DNA from: Pacificoceanicola sp049341065
Lineage (GTDB): Bacteria; Pseudomonadota; Alphaproteobacteria; Rhodobacterales; Rhodobacteraceae
Assembly (NCBI RefSeq): GCF_049341065.1
Contig: NZ_JBMPIX010000012.1
Coordinates: forward strand, 1-64,000
DNA: 64,000 nucleotides
Direction of reading: 5' to 3'
The notes below the pieces were generated by a model. That model was not told the origin of the DNA. It made no database searches and was given only the letters and a program-made list of their open reading frames with translations. Position 1 is the stretch's first letter, and each line of letters opens with the position of its first letter. Positions 33,605 to 41,709 of this stretch are shown here, piece after piece. Position numbers and translations under genes: made by a program.

Positions 33605-33624
33605 CCGGCGGAGTTGACCGCCGG
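33605..33624 (-). terminator. hairpin after sugar-binding-protein gene
   Basis: CCGGCGG (33605-33611), loop agttga, CCGCCGG (33618-33624), in the 41-bp gap after the binding-protein stop. There is no T-run, so it is more likely an mRNA-stabilising or processing hairpin than a full terminator. Confidence 0.55.
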
Positions 33625-33637
33625 ACCGATTTTGGCG

Positions 33638-35281
33638 TTACAGACCCAGCGATGCCTTATACAGCGCGATCTGGCTTTCACGGCCAATCTGGTCGGTGAT
33701 ACCCTCCCAGGCCGCAGCGATGGCGTCGGCTGTTTCCTGTGCGCTGCCGTACTGCCCGGCAAAGCCCTTGGCCAGTTCGTCCTCGGCCACCGAATAGTAC
33801 TGGAAGATCCCGGGGATACGCGGCTCGATCGCAGCGTTGGGGTGGTTGTAGCTGTCGCGGTTCGACCCGAGGTAATCCTCGATATAGGCCCGGTCATAGC
33901 CTGCCGCTTCCCACTCGTCATAGTCGAAGTGCGAATTGCGATAGGGCTGGAACCCGGAGGGATAGGCCGCCGTCCAGAGCGACAGGTCCTTGCCACCCAG
34001 ATGCGCCGCCGCCGACCAGGCCGCCTTGCGCTTTTTCTCGTCGCCCTGCACGCGGTTGGTGACGTAGACACCCCAGCCGATATAGGCCATCTGCGGCGCT
34101 TCGTTGTAGGTCTCTTCCCATTCGCCGGTCTGGCTGTTGTAGACCCGGTCCGATCCGGGGTTGATGCCAAAGCCGACCACATCGCCGACAACAGAGGTGT
34201 CCGATGTCCGCGCGCTGGAGCCGACATCGCCCCACCACATCAGCATGGACCCGGTCCCGGCAAGGAACTGCGAGAAGGCCGTTGTACCCGGGTCGGCGTT
34301 GATCTGATCGGGCGGATAGGCGTTGTCGGTTGCGATCAGGTCCAGAACGTCCTGAATCGCCTGCACAAAGGCAGGATTGTTGACGCGCGGCTTCATGGTG
34401 TCGGGATCGAACAGCCAGGCGGGATCGTTCGGATGTTTGCCATAGGCCGCGACACGGTTCAGGATGAAGTACATGCCAAAGCCGCCCCAACCCTTCAGCG
34501 GGTCAAGATAGCCATAGGCGGGCAGCCCGGTCAGCGGGTCTTCCTTGCCGGCCAGATCTTTCGAGATCGCGTTGACCTCCTGCCAGGTTTTCGGCGGCTC
34601 GGCGCGGCCAGTCACTGAACCCTCGCCAAAGTAATCGGTGCGATAGGCAAAGGTGTGCGCGTCGCCATCAATGGTGACCCGGTAGGTCTTGCCATCCCAG
34701 GTGCCGACCGGTGCCTTGAGGTAGTCCACCAGATCGCTGGCGTCGATCTGCTCGGCGACCCAATCGGGCATCTCGTCCAGCAGGCCGCGCCCGGCGGTGT
34801 CCCCTTCGAAAGGCGCGCCCATTTCCAGCACATCGAAATCAACGGTTCCGGTCGCGATCGACTGTTGCAGACGGGCGTTATAGTCGGCCTGTGCAAGGTC
34901 GATCCAGTTGATCTTGGCGCCGGTGTATTCCTCCCAGGGCTTCAGGAAGCCGCGGAACAGAAAGTTGTGCAAGTTCTGGTTGTTGAGCCCCATGAAGGTC
35001 AGCTCGACCCCCTCGAACTCGCCTTCGGCGACATTGGCCTTGGTGGGCTCCAGACATAGGGCGCCAACCTTTTGCCAATCGCTGTCGGTGGGCGAACCCA
35101 TGCCGACGCCGGGGATCTTCAGGATTTCCGCGCGCACGCCGGAATGAGCCGCCGCTTGCGCAGGTCCCGCCGTCAGGCCGCCCATGGATGCCAGTGCACC
35201 GGTCGCCACCGCGCCTTGCAGCAGCGTGCGGCGGCTTAGCGTCTGGCGCGCCATAAGGTATTTGTAATGGTCTAATTTCAT
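33638..35281 (-). CDS. extracellular sugar-binding protein (Tat-exported)
   Basis: A 547-aa family-1 solute-binding protein. The N-terminus has a twin-arginine signal, ARQTLSRRTLLQGAVATGAL, with cleavage near PAQA; the spacing RRTLL fits Tat export of a folded protein. The mature part contains LTFMGLNNQNLHNFLFRGF and SMLMWWGDVGSS, typical of large CUT1 receptors. The ATG at 35281 follows GGGAGGAG. It is the first gene of the minus-strand transporter operon, divergent from the ATPase gene. The ligand is unknown, probably a monosaccharide or polyol in view of the linked mutarotase and kinases. Confidence 0.9.
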   Translation of the reverse strand: MKLDHYKYLMARQTLSRRTLLQGAVATGALASMGGLTAGPAQAAAHSGVRAEILKIPGVGMGSPTDSDWQKVGALCLEPTKANVAEGEFEGVELTFMGLNNQNLHNFLFRGFLKPWEEYTGAKINWIDLAQADYNARLQQSIATGTVDFDVLEMGAPFEGDTAGRGLLDEMPDWVAEQIDASDLVDYLKAPVGTWDGKTYRVTIDGDAHTFAYRTDYFGEGSVTGRAEPPKTWQEVNAISKDLAGKEDPLTGLPAYGYLDPLKGWGGFGMYFILNRVAAYGKHPNDPAWLFDPDTMKPRVNNPAFVQAIQDVLDLIATDNAYPPDQINADPGTTAFSQFLAGTGSMLMWWGDVGSSARTSDTSVVGDVVGFGINPGSDRVYNSQTGEWEETYNEAPQMAYIGWGVYVTNRVQGDEKKRKAAWSAAAHLGGKDLSLWTAAYPSGFQPYRNSHFDYDEWEAAGYDRAYIEDYLGSNRDSYNHPNAAIEPRIPGIFQYYSVAEDELAKGFAGQYGSAQETADAIAAAWEGITDQIGRESQIALYKASLGL

Positions 35282-35547
35282 GGTCTTCTCCTCCCTGGAA
35301 AAACAGAAGGTCGGGCTTGCAGGCGCCGATCTGCCGTTTTCGACTGTGGCCGCCCCAAGTCGCCGTCGCGGACCTTCACCCGTCTTGTTACGCCGTGGAC
35401 GCATCGGGAAAATACCCCGACGAAAAAAACCTTGCACGCGGCCCACAACGCCTGTCAAGTGTTTGGTATACCAAAGGCACGAAAGCAGCGGCACGAGCGG
35501 ATCGGCGTATTTTCAACTGCTTGCGGCGCGAAAAACCGGGGGGGCGG
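35282..35547. promoter_or_regulatory. divergent promoter region of the sugar transporter
   Basis: This 266-bp region lies between the binding-protein and ATPase genes. The outstanding element is a 14-bp perfect palindrome, TTTGGTATACCAAA, at 35462-35475, about 73 bp before the ATPase start. It resembles GntR-family operators (TGGTATACCA), but no GntR gene is in the window. Confidence 0.6.
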
Positions 35548-36612
35548 ATGGCAACGGTCAAGATCCAGAGTTTAACGAAATCCTATGGTGCCGTGGAAGT
35601 CATTCCCGGACTTGATGTTGACATCGCAGATGGCGAATTCGTCGTTCTCGTAGGTCCATCGGGCTGCGGCAAGTCCACGCTTTTGCGGATGATCGCGGGC
35701 CTTGAAAGCATCACCTCAGGCCAAATTTCCATCGGTGAAAAGGTGGTGAACAACCTGCCCCCGGCCGACCGCGATATCGCAATGGTGTTCCAGAACTACG
35801 CGCTTTACCCACATAAGACCGTTGGCGCAAACATGGCGTTTTCGCTGCGGATGCGCAGGATGGACAAGGCCGAGATCGACCGCAGGGTGGCCCGCGCCGC
35901 CGATATCCTTGGGCTTGGCCCCTATCTTGATCGCTATCCGCGTGCCTTGTCGGGCGGCCAGCGGCAACGCGTTGCCATGGGCCGGGCCATCGTGCGCGAC
36001 CCGCAGGTTTTCCTGTTCGATGAACCCTTGTCGAACCTTGACGCCAAGCTGCGCGTCCAGATGCGCGCGGAAATCCGAGAGCTTCATCAGCGCCTGCAAT
36101 CGACGACCGTCTATGTCACCCACGACCAGATCGAAGCGATGACCATGGCGGACAAGATCGTTGTCATGCAGACGGGACGGATCGAGCAGCAAGGGCGCCC
36201 TGTGGACGTCTATGACAAACCGGCCAACACCTTTGTAGCGGCCTTCATCGGCTCGCCCTCCATGAACCTGATCGACGGGGTCGTCGTCCACAAGGATGGT
36301 GCGCCCTTTGCCCGCCTTGGGGATATCGACCTGGCCCTGCCCCGGATTGCGGGCCTTGATGAGAACCGGGAAATCATCATCGGCATTCGCCCCGAGGAGC
36401 TCAAGGTCGCGGAGGCTGGCCTGCCCGCCGAGATCAGCGTCGTCGAGCCGACCGGCGCCGAAACCTTGGTGATGAGCCGCTACGCCGGGCGTGAATTGAC
36501 CTTGATCGACCGCGAACGGCGCAGCTATCACTCGGGTCAGACGATCCATTTGACGGCAAAGCCCGAGGCGATCCACGTTTTCGATCGCAAGACAACCAAC
36601 CGCCTGGACTGA
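35548..36612 (+). CDS. sugar ABC transporter ATPase (UgpC/MalK-type)
   Basis: A 354-aa ABC ATPase. Walker A is GPSGCGKST, the signature is LSGGQRQRVAMGRA, Walker B is VFLFDEPLSNLDA and the switch His is in YVTHDQIEAMTMAD. The C-terminal OB-type domain (from about residue 240) is normal for CUT1 ATPases. It is encoded opposite to its permeases, across the shared promoter. The FucU gene follows 10 bases downstream. The ATG at 35548 follows GGGGGGCGG. Confidence 0.92.
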   Translation: MATVKIQSLTKSYGAVEVIPGLDVDIADGEFVVLVGPSGCGKSTLLRMIAGLESITSGQISIGEKVVNNLPPADRDIAMVFQNYALYPHKTVGANMAFSLRMRRMDKAEIDRRVARAADILGLGPYLDRYPRALSGGQRQRVAMGRAIVRDPQVFLFDEPLSNLDAKLRVQMRAEIRELHQRLQSTTVYVTHDQIEAMTMADKIVVMQTGRIEQQGRPVDVYDKPANTFVAAFIGSPSMNLIDGVVVHKDGAPFARLGDIDLALPRIAGLDENREIIIGIRPEELKVAEAGLPAEISVVEPTGAETLVMSRYAGRELTLIDRERRSYHSGQTIHLTAKPEAIHVFDRKTTNRLD

Positions 36613-36622
36613 GGAGACCACA

Positions 36623-37075
36623 ATGCTTAAGGGAATCGACCCACGCCTGAACGCCGATGTGCTGTATGTCCTGAGATCAATGGGCCACGGCGACACGCTG
36701 ATCATCGCGGACGCGAATTTTCCATCGGATTCGGTGGCGCGCAGCACGGTCTATGGCGATCTGTTACGAATGGAGAACCTGACCGCCGGACAGGCGGTCG
36801 AGGCGGTACTGTCGGTCATGCCGCTGGACACCTTCGTCGAGGATTTCGCCGCCCGGATGGAAATGGTCGACGACAAGGACACCGTGCCCCCCGTCCAGGA
36901 AGAAGTGCAGAGCGCCATCGACGCTGCCGAAGGTCGCCCGCGCCCGATGATCGGGATTGAACGGTTTGATTTCTACGATATTGCCCGGAAAAGCTATGCG
37001 GTCATCCAGACCGGCGAGCGGCGCTTCTACGGCTGCTTCCTGTTGCGCAAAGGTGTGGTGGGGCCTGACGCATGA
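36623..37075 (+). CDS. RbsD/FucU-family sugar mutarotase
   Basis: A 150-aa mutarotase that interconverts pyranose anomers of imported sugars. It has the family start MLKGIDPRLNADVLYVLRSMGHGD, with the catalytic His in GHGD, IADANFP, and the C-terminal QTGERRFYGCFLLRKGV. FucU-type members act on fucose or ribose. It is translationally coupled to the downstream ribokinase by a 4-base overlap. The presence of mutarotase plus kinase suggests the transported sugar is a pentose or deoxyhexose. Confidence 0.9.
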   Translation: MLKGIDPRLNADVLYVLRSMGHGDTLIIADANFPSDSVARSTVYGDLLRMENLTAGQAVEAVLSVMPLDTFVEDFAARMEMVDDKDTVPPVQEEVQSAIDAAEGRPRPMIGIERFDFYDIARKSYAVIQTGERRFYGCFLLRKGVVGPDA

Positions 37076-37986
37076 GCATCGTGATCCTTGGCGTTTTCGT
37101 CGCCGATACCGCCTACAGGGCCAAGCGAATGCCGGTCATGGGCGAAACTGTCCTTGGGGATTCCTTCGCGCTCGGACCGGGCGGCAAGGGGTCGAACCAG
37201 GCCGTGGCGGCATCCATGGCCGGGGGCGACGTGCATTTTCTGACCCGGCTGGGCGTTGACACCTTCGCCGATATGGCGCGCGAGACCTGGAAAAAGGGCG
37301 GCGTTACTCCGCACGTCATTGACGATCCCGACAGCTATACCGGGGCCGCGTTCATCTTTCTCGAAGCGACCACTGGCAACAATGCCATTATCGTCTCGCC
37401 CGGGGCCGCCGGGCGGATCTCGCCCGCCGATATTGACGCCCACGCAGACCTGATCGGCGGCGCCGATGTGTTCATCACCCAGTTGGAACAGCCTTTGGAC
37501 GCGGCCATGCACGCGCTTGAAATCGCCAAAGCGGGCGGTGCCCGCACCATTCTGAACCCGGCGCCAGCAGCGGAATTGCCCCCCGGCATGCTGGCGCTGT
37601 GCGATTTCGCCACCCCAAACGAATCCGAAGCCGAAGCCTTGACCGGGATTGCCGTCACATCGCCAGAGGATGCCAAACGCGCCGCCGACGCGCTTTTGGA
37701 AATGGGAGTCGGGGCGGCCATCATCACGCTGGGCGAAAATGGCGCGCTTTACCATGACGGTGAAACAACCCTGCATGTGCCCGCCGTCAAGGTTGGCAAG
37801 GTGGTCGAGACCACCGGCGCCGGTGACGCTTTCAACGGAGGCTTTGCAGCGGCCCTGTCACGCGGCATGTCGCCAACCGAAGCCGTGCGCTACGGCAACG
37901 CAACAGCAGGCATCTCGGTCACCCGGGCTGGAACCGCACCCTCCATGCCCTCCCGAGAAGAGATCGAGGCTTTGCTCAATCTCTAG
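37072..37986 (+). CDS. rbsK: ribokinase
   Basis: A 304-aa PfkB-family kinase. The N-terminal part has GEFFVAD-like ILGVFVADTAYRAKRMPVMGE and the ribose-pocket GGKGSNQAVAAS. The C-terminal signature is VETTGAGDAFNGGF, with the catalytic Asp in AGD. The sequence follows the ribokinase pattern closely (LNPAPA, TPNESEAE, ITLGENGA). It phosphorylates ribose or a close relative after transport. It ends the ATPase-FucU-RbsK operon. Confidence 0.88.
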   Translation: MSIVILGVFVADTAYRAKRMPVMGETVLGDSFALGPGGKGSNQAVAASMAGGDVHFLTRLGVDTFADMARETWKKGGVTPHVIDDPDSYTGAAFIFLEATTGNNAIIVSPGAAGRISPADIDAHADLIGGADVFITQLEQPLDAAMHALEIAKAGGARTILNPAPAAELPPGMLALCDFATPNESEAEALTGIAVTSPEDAKRAADALLEMGVGAAIITLGENGALYHDGETTLHVPAVKVGKVVETTGAGDAFNGGFAAALSRGMSPTEAVRYGNATAGISVTRAGTAPSMPSREEIEALLNL

Positions 37987-38094
37987 GCCCCAGCGGCTCA
38001 GCGGCCAATCCTGTGCAGGCCCTTTACCGCAAAGCTTGGATTCTCAACCGTCATTCAGTCAGCACAAATCTTGAAACTGTCGCCCGAAACCCTC

Positions 38095-38108
38095 TGCAAT
38101 CGGTTGCA
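38095..38108 (+). promoter_or_regulatory. LacI-type operator before the LacI regulator gene
   Basis: TGCAATCGGTTGCA is one base off a perfect palindrome and matches the LacI/GalR-family core TTGCAAnCGnTTGCAA. It lies 74-87 bp before the regulator start, consistent with autoregulation. A perfect version lies before iolD. Confidence 0.65.
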
Positions 38109-38181
38109 AAAATCTGCCCCCCGATTATTGATAGGCTGCAGGCAAAACCACTCCTGATGCCGCCAGAAACGGGTAACAGTG

Positions 38182-39189
38182 ATGACAGCAACACTCAAAG
38201 ACGTGGCACTGCGCGCCGGGGTTTCCACATCTGCGGTATCGCGCACCTTCACTGCTGGCGCCTCGGTATCGGAAAAGATGCGGCGCAAAGTCGAAAAAGC
38301 GGCCGCCGAACTGGGCTACAGCCCGAATTTTCTGGCCCGCAGCCTGACGACACGGCGCACCAAACTGATCGGCCTGGTGTCCAACAACTTTCACAACCCG
38401 ATCTTTCTGGAGGTGTTCGATCTGTTCACCCGCGGCCTGCAAGACCGTGGTTTGCGCCCTCTTCTGGTCAACCTCAGCGATGAAACCGATCCCGAACACT
38501 CCGTTCAGATGCTTCAGCAGTATTCGGTGGATGGGGTAATCGTCGCCTCATCGACACTTCCACCTGCGTTTTCCAAGGCGTTCCGGGACAAAGGCATGGC
38601 TGTCGTCAATACCTTCGGGCGCTACGCCAGCAGCCCGGATGTTCATGTGGTCGGCATCGACAACGCCGAGGCAGGCCGGATCGCGGCGCGCGAACTTGCG
38701 GCTCGGGGATACAAAAACGTCGGATTTCTGGGCGGGCCAGAGACCGCCACCTCGACAACGGACCGCTTGCGGGGTTTTACCGAAGAGATCGCGCGGCATC
38801 CTGACATGAGTTGCAGCCATTCCTTTGCCACCGCCTATTCGTTTCAAGCGGGCCGGACGGAAATGCTTCGCCTGCTGGAAACCGGCCATGCCGAGGCGTA
38901 TTTTTGCGGCGATGACGTGTTGTCCATCGGTGTGCTCAGCGCAATCCGGGATCGCGGGCTTCAGGTACCGCAGGATATTGGCGTGATCGGCCTGAACGAC
39001 ATGGAAATCGCCAGTTGGCAAAACATCGCGCTCACGACCATTCATCAGCCGATCCGGCAGATCATCAACTCGTCGGTGGAGCTGATGGTGGCGATGCTCG
39101 ATGAGCCGGACCGCTACCCCGAAGCGCGCCTGTTCCCCTGTCAGGTAATTGAACGCGAGACCCTTCGACCCCGCGTTCAAACTGGGTGA
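38182..39189 (+). CDS. LacI-family transcriptional regulator
   Basis: A 335-aa LacI/GalR regulator. The HTH is ATLKDVALRAGVSTSAVSRTF and the hinge helix LARSLTTRRT leads into the periplasmic-binding-like effector domain (LIGLVSNNFHNPIFLEVF). The start is ATG 38182; a GTG directly upstream is possible. It faces the two Gfo/Idh/MocA genes, and its stop abuts theirs (TGATCA). LacI-type palindromes before this gene and in the iolD promoter suggest it represses the inositol genes; the inducer is unknown. Confidence 0.9.
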   Translation: MTATLKDVALRAGVSTSAVSRTFTAGASVSEKMRRKVEKAAAELGYSPNFLARSLTTRRTKLIGLVSNNFHNPIFLEVFDLFTRGLQDRGLRPLLVNLSDETDPEHSVQMLQQYSVDGVIVASSTLPPAFSKAFRDKGMAVVNTFGRYASSPDVHVVGIDNAEAGRIAARELAARGYKNVGFLGGPETATSTTDRLRGFTEEIARHPDMSCSHSFATAYSFQAGRTEMLRLLETGHAEAYFCGDDVLSIGVLSAIRDRGLQVPQDIGVIGLNDMEIASWQNIALTTIHQPIRQIINSSVELMVAMLDEPDRYPEARLFPCQVIERETLRPRVQTG

Positions 39190-40323
39190 TCAGCGAAACA
39201 TCGGCGGACGTGCGTCCAGCCAAGCGCCGTTGCCCTTGGCCGAGTCGACCGCCGCATAGACCGCCGCCATCGACCGAAGGCCGTCGGTTGCCGTCGGCAG
39301 ACCATCGCGGGTCTCACCCCTGATCGCATCGGCCAAATCGCAATAGATATTGGCGACGGCCAAAGGGAAGCCTTCGGGGTGTGCGATAGAGACCCGAGAC
39401 AAACGCTGGGCGTCCTCATGCAGGCCGCTTTCGCCCTTTTCGATGATCTGGGTCCGCCCACCGACTGGTGTATAAATCAATTGGTTAGGCTGCTCGGACG
39501 CCCACCGCAATCCGCCGGTTTCGCCAAAGACCTGAATGTCGAACCCGTGTTGCCGCCCGATAGCCACAGACGAGGTCCAAAGCCGCCCGACCGTGCCCCC
39601 CGCCATTCGGAAATTGACCATCGCGTCATCCTCCAGCACCCGGCTGGGAATGGTCGAGGCGAAATCGGCTGACAGCTTTTCGACCTGATCGTCGCAAATG
39701 AAGCTTGCCATATGTAGGGCGTGGATACCGCAATCGGCGAACTGTCCGGACACGCCCGCCATTTCCGGATCATAACGCCAGCGCACGCGCGGGTTGTCCG
39801 CGTCGGTGGCGTCGCCGTGGTGCCCGTGGCTGAAATTGGTCACCACGAGGCGGACCTTGCCGATCTCTCCGGCGCGCACCATGGCGCGGGCTTGCCGCAC
39901 CATCGGATAGGCCGAATAGCAATAGTTCACCGCGCAGATCTTGCCGCTGGCCATGGCCACCCGCACGATCTCTTCGCCCTCGTCGACCTGCATCGTCATC
40001 GGCTTTTCGCACAGCACGTTGAACCCCGCCTCGAGAAAGGCCTTGGTGATTTCAAAGTGGGTGGAGTTCGGGGTCGCCACGGTTACCAGATCCATCCGGT
40101 CAGGGCGGTCCTGTTCGCCAGCCAGCATCTCTTGCCAGCTGCCATAGGCCCGGTCTGCCGAGATGCCCAGCCGCTGCGCATAGTCGCGTCCCGCATCGGC
40201 GCGGTGATCCAGCGCGCCAGCGACAAATTCAAACAGCCCGTCCGCCTGAGCGCCCAGTCGATGCGCCGGTCCGATCTGGCTGCCTTCGCCGCCGCCGATC
40301 ATACCCCATTTCAGTTTTGCCAT
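39190..40323 (-). CDS. Gfo/Idh/MocA-family oxidoreductase
   Basis: A 377-aa NAD(P)-dependent sugar/inositol dehydrogenase. The Rossmann motif is GMIGGGEGSQIG, the catalytic Lys is in CEKPM, and the C-terminal alpha/beta domain contains DCGIHALHMASFI with the His-containing motif. The ATG at 40323 has AGGA eight bases upstream; an in-frame ATG at 40332 has no ribosome site. It lies downstream of a second family member. Together they may oxidise myo-, scyllo- or chiro-inositol; neither is a confident IolG. Confidence 0.85.
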   Translation of the reverse strand: MAKLKWGMIGGGEGSQIGPAHRLGAQADGLFEFVAGALDHRADAGRDYAQRLGISADRAYGSWQEMLAGEQDRPDRMDLVTVATPNSTHFEITKAFLEAGFNVLCEKPMTMQVDEGEEIVRVAMASGKICAVNYCYSAYPMVRQARAMVRAGEIGKVRLVVTNFSHGHHGDATDADNPRVRWRYDPEMAGVSGQFADCGIHALHMASFICDDQVEKLSADFASTIPSRVLEDDAMVNFRMAGGTVGRLWTSSVAIGRQHGFDIQVFGETGGLRWASEQPNQLIYTPVGGRTQIIEKGESGLHEDAQRLSRVSIAHPEGFPLAVANIYCDLADAIRGETRDGLPTATDGLRSMAAVYAAVDSAKGNGAWLDARPPMFR

Positions 40324-40492
40324 TTCGTTCATCCTAAATGCCGATGGATTGCAGATATTTATGGTTTGCGTGCGCCGTTCACAGACGTAGTCGGCGCGAT
40401 CGGCTCACTGGCCTTGCAGCGCTTACTTGGCCTTTCCCCTTGGACCACCAGTGGTACCGGTGCTTACAACCATTGTGATGCCTTTCGAGGTG

Positions 40493-41593
40493 TCAGAGCG
40501 TAGCGACGTCAACCCAAGCCTTGGCATGGGAGGACGCCAAGGCCGCCGCCACGACTTGATTGACTTCCAAGCCATCCTGAAAGGTCGGCCAAACGGGGGT
40601 TCCGGTCTCGATTGCGCGCAGAAAATCGCGGGCTTCGATGATGATCTGATCCTGATACCCGGTGCCGTGCCCCGGCCCCTGACAAAAAGGCTCATAATCG
40701 GGGTGCGCCGGGCCGGTCAAAATCTTGCGAAAGCCGCGCGTCGCCTCGGGCTCGTCCGATTGATAGAACCACAGCGCGTTCTGGTCTTCCTGATCAAAGC
40801 GGATCGCGCCTTTTGTTCCCGTGATTTCATAGGCATAGCCCATCTTTCTGCCATGGCTGATGCGGCTGAAATACATCTGTCCCATGGCGCCATTTGCAAA
40901 GCGGCACATCATCTGGCCGTGATCGTCGTTCGTCACTTCGCCGCCCGGACGCTTGGCGTGGACGGTTTCGACCTCGGCGATCAAAGAGGCAATCGGCCCG
41001 GCAAGCGCCAGCGCGCCATTGATCATATGCGGGGCCAGATCGCCCATCGTGCCATTCGCATCCCCGGTGGTGCGCCACGTCGCGGGCTGTTGCGGATCAG
41101 CGAGGAAATCCTCGGTATGCTCGCCCCGGAACCATGTAATGTCGCCGATTGCCCCCTCAGAGATCAGACGGCGGGCGAACTGGCTGGCGGGCGTCCGTAT
41201 ATAGTTGAACCCGGTCATGCTGACCTGCCCCTGCGCCGCCGCCACCATCGCTCGGCTGTCCGCCAATGATGCTCCTAAGGGCTTTTCGCAGAACACGGGC
41301 TTGTTCAGCGCGAAAGCTGCGGTAGCGATGGACAGATGGGTTTCCTGTGGTGACGCGATGATCACCGCCTCGACCTTGGGGTCATTCACCAGCACCCGCC
41401 AGTCGTCCGTGCAGCGCGCAAAACCATAGGCTGTGCGATACTTTTCGGCAGACACCGGGTTGGTGGCGCAAACCATCTCGAGCCTTGGCCGCAGCGCCGT
41501 ATTGAACACCGCGCCAACGGCAGACATCGCCACGGCATGCGCCTTGCCCATGTAGCCTCCGCCAACGATCCCAATGCCGATTCCTGTCATCAT
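40493..41593 (-). CDS. Gfo/Idh/MocA-family oxidoreductase (inositol dehydrogenase-like)
   Basis: A 366-aa family member. The Rossmann motif is IGIVGGGYMGKAHA, the catalytic motif is CEKPLG and the second His motif is DLAPHMINGAL. It is divergent from iolD across a promoter with a perfect LacI-type operator, so it is a strong candidate for an inositol dehydrogenase of this pathway. The start is one of two adjacent ATG codons (41593 or 41590). The next gene on this strand follows after 169 bp. Confidence 0.85.
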   Translation of the reverse strand: MMTGIGIGIVGGGYMGKAHAVAMSAVGAVFNTALRPRLEMVCATNPVSAEKYRTAYGFARCTDDWRVLVNDPKVEAVIIASPQETHLSIATAAFALNKPVFCEKPLGASLADSRAMVAAAQGQVSMTGFNYIRTPASQFARRLISEGAIGDITWFRGEHTEDFLADPQQPATWRTTGDANGTMGDLAPHMINGALALAGPIASLIAEVETVHAKRPGGEVTNDDHGQMMCRFANGAMGQMYFSRISHGRKMGYAYEITGTKGAIRFDQEDQNALWFYQSDEPEATRGFRKILTGPAHPDYEPFCQGPGHGTGYQDQIIIEARDFLRAIETGTPVWPTFQDGLEVNQVVAAALASSHAKAWVDVATL

Positions 41594-41615
41594 GCCGCCC
41601 GTGGTTCGATTTCGG

Positions 41616-41633
41616 TTTGCAACCGGTTGCAAA
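41616..41633. promoter_or_regulatory. LacI-type operator in the iolD divergent promoter
   Basis: TTTGCAACCGGTTGCAAA is an 18-bp perfect palindrome with the LacI/GalR CpG centre. It lies 23 bp from the dehydrogenase start and 77 bp before iolD. It would block both promoters when occupied. Confidence 0.8.
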
Positions 41634-41709
41634 ATTTGTATCTTCGGATTCGGCAATGCGCAAGATGCAATCGCCCATCCGGCACCTTTGAACGAAACGC
41701 GGGCAGATC

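Noticed and set aside
39477..39773. A 98-codon minus-strand frame inside the dehydrogenase region
   Set aside because: It is out of frame with the intact Gfo/Idh/MocA gene on the same strand and has no motif of its own.
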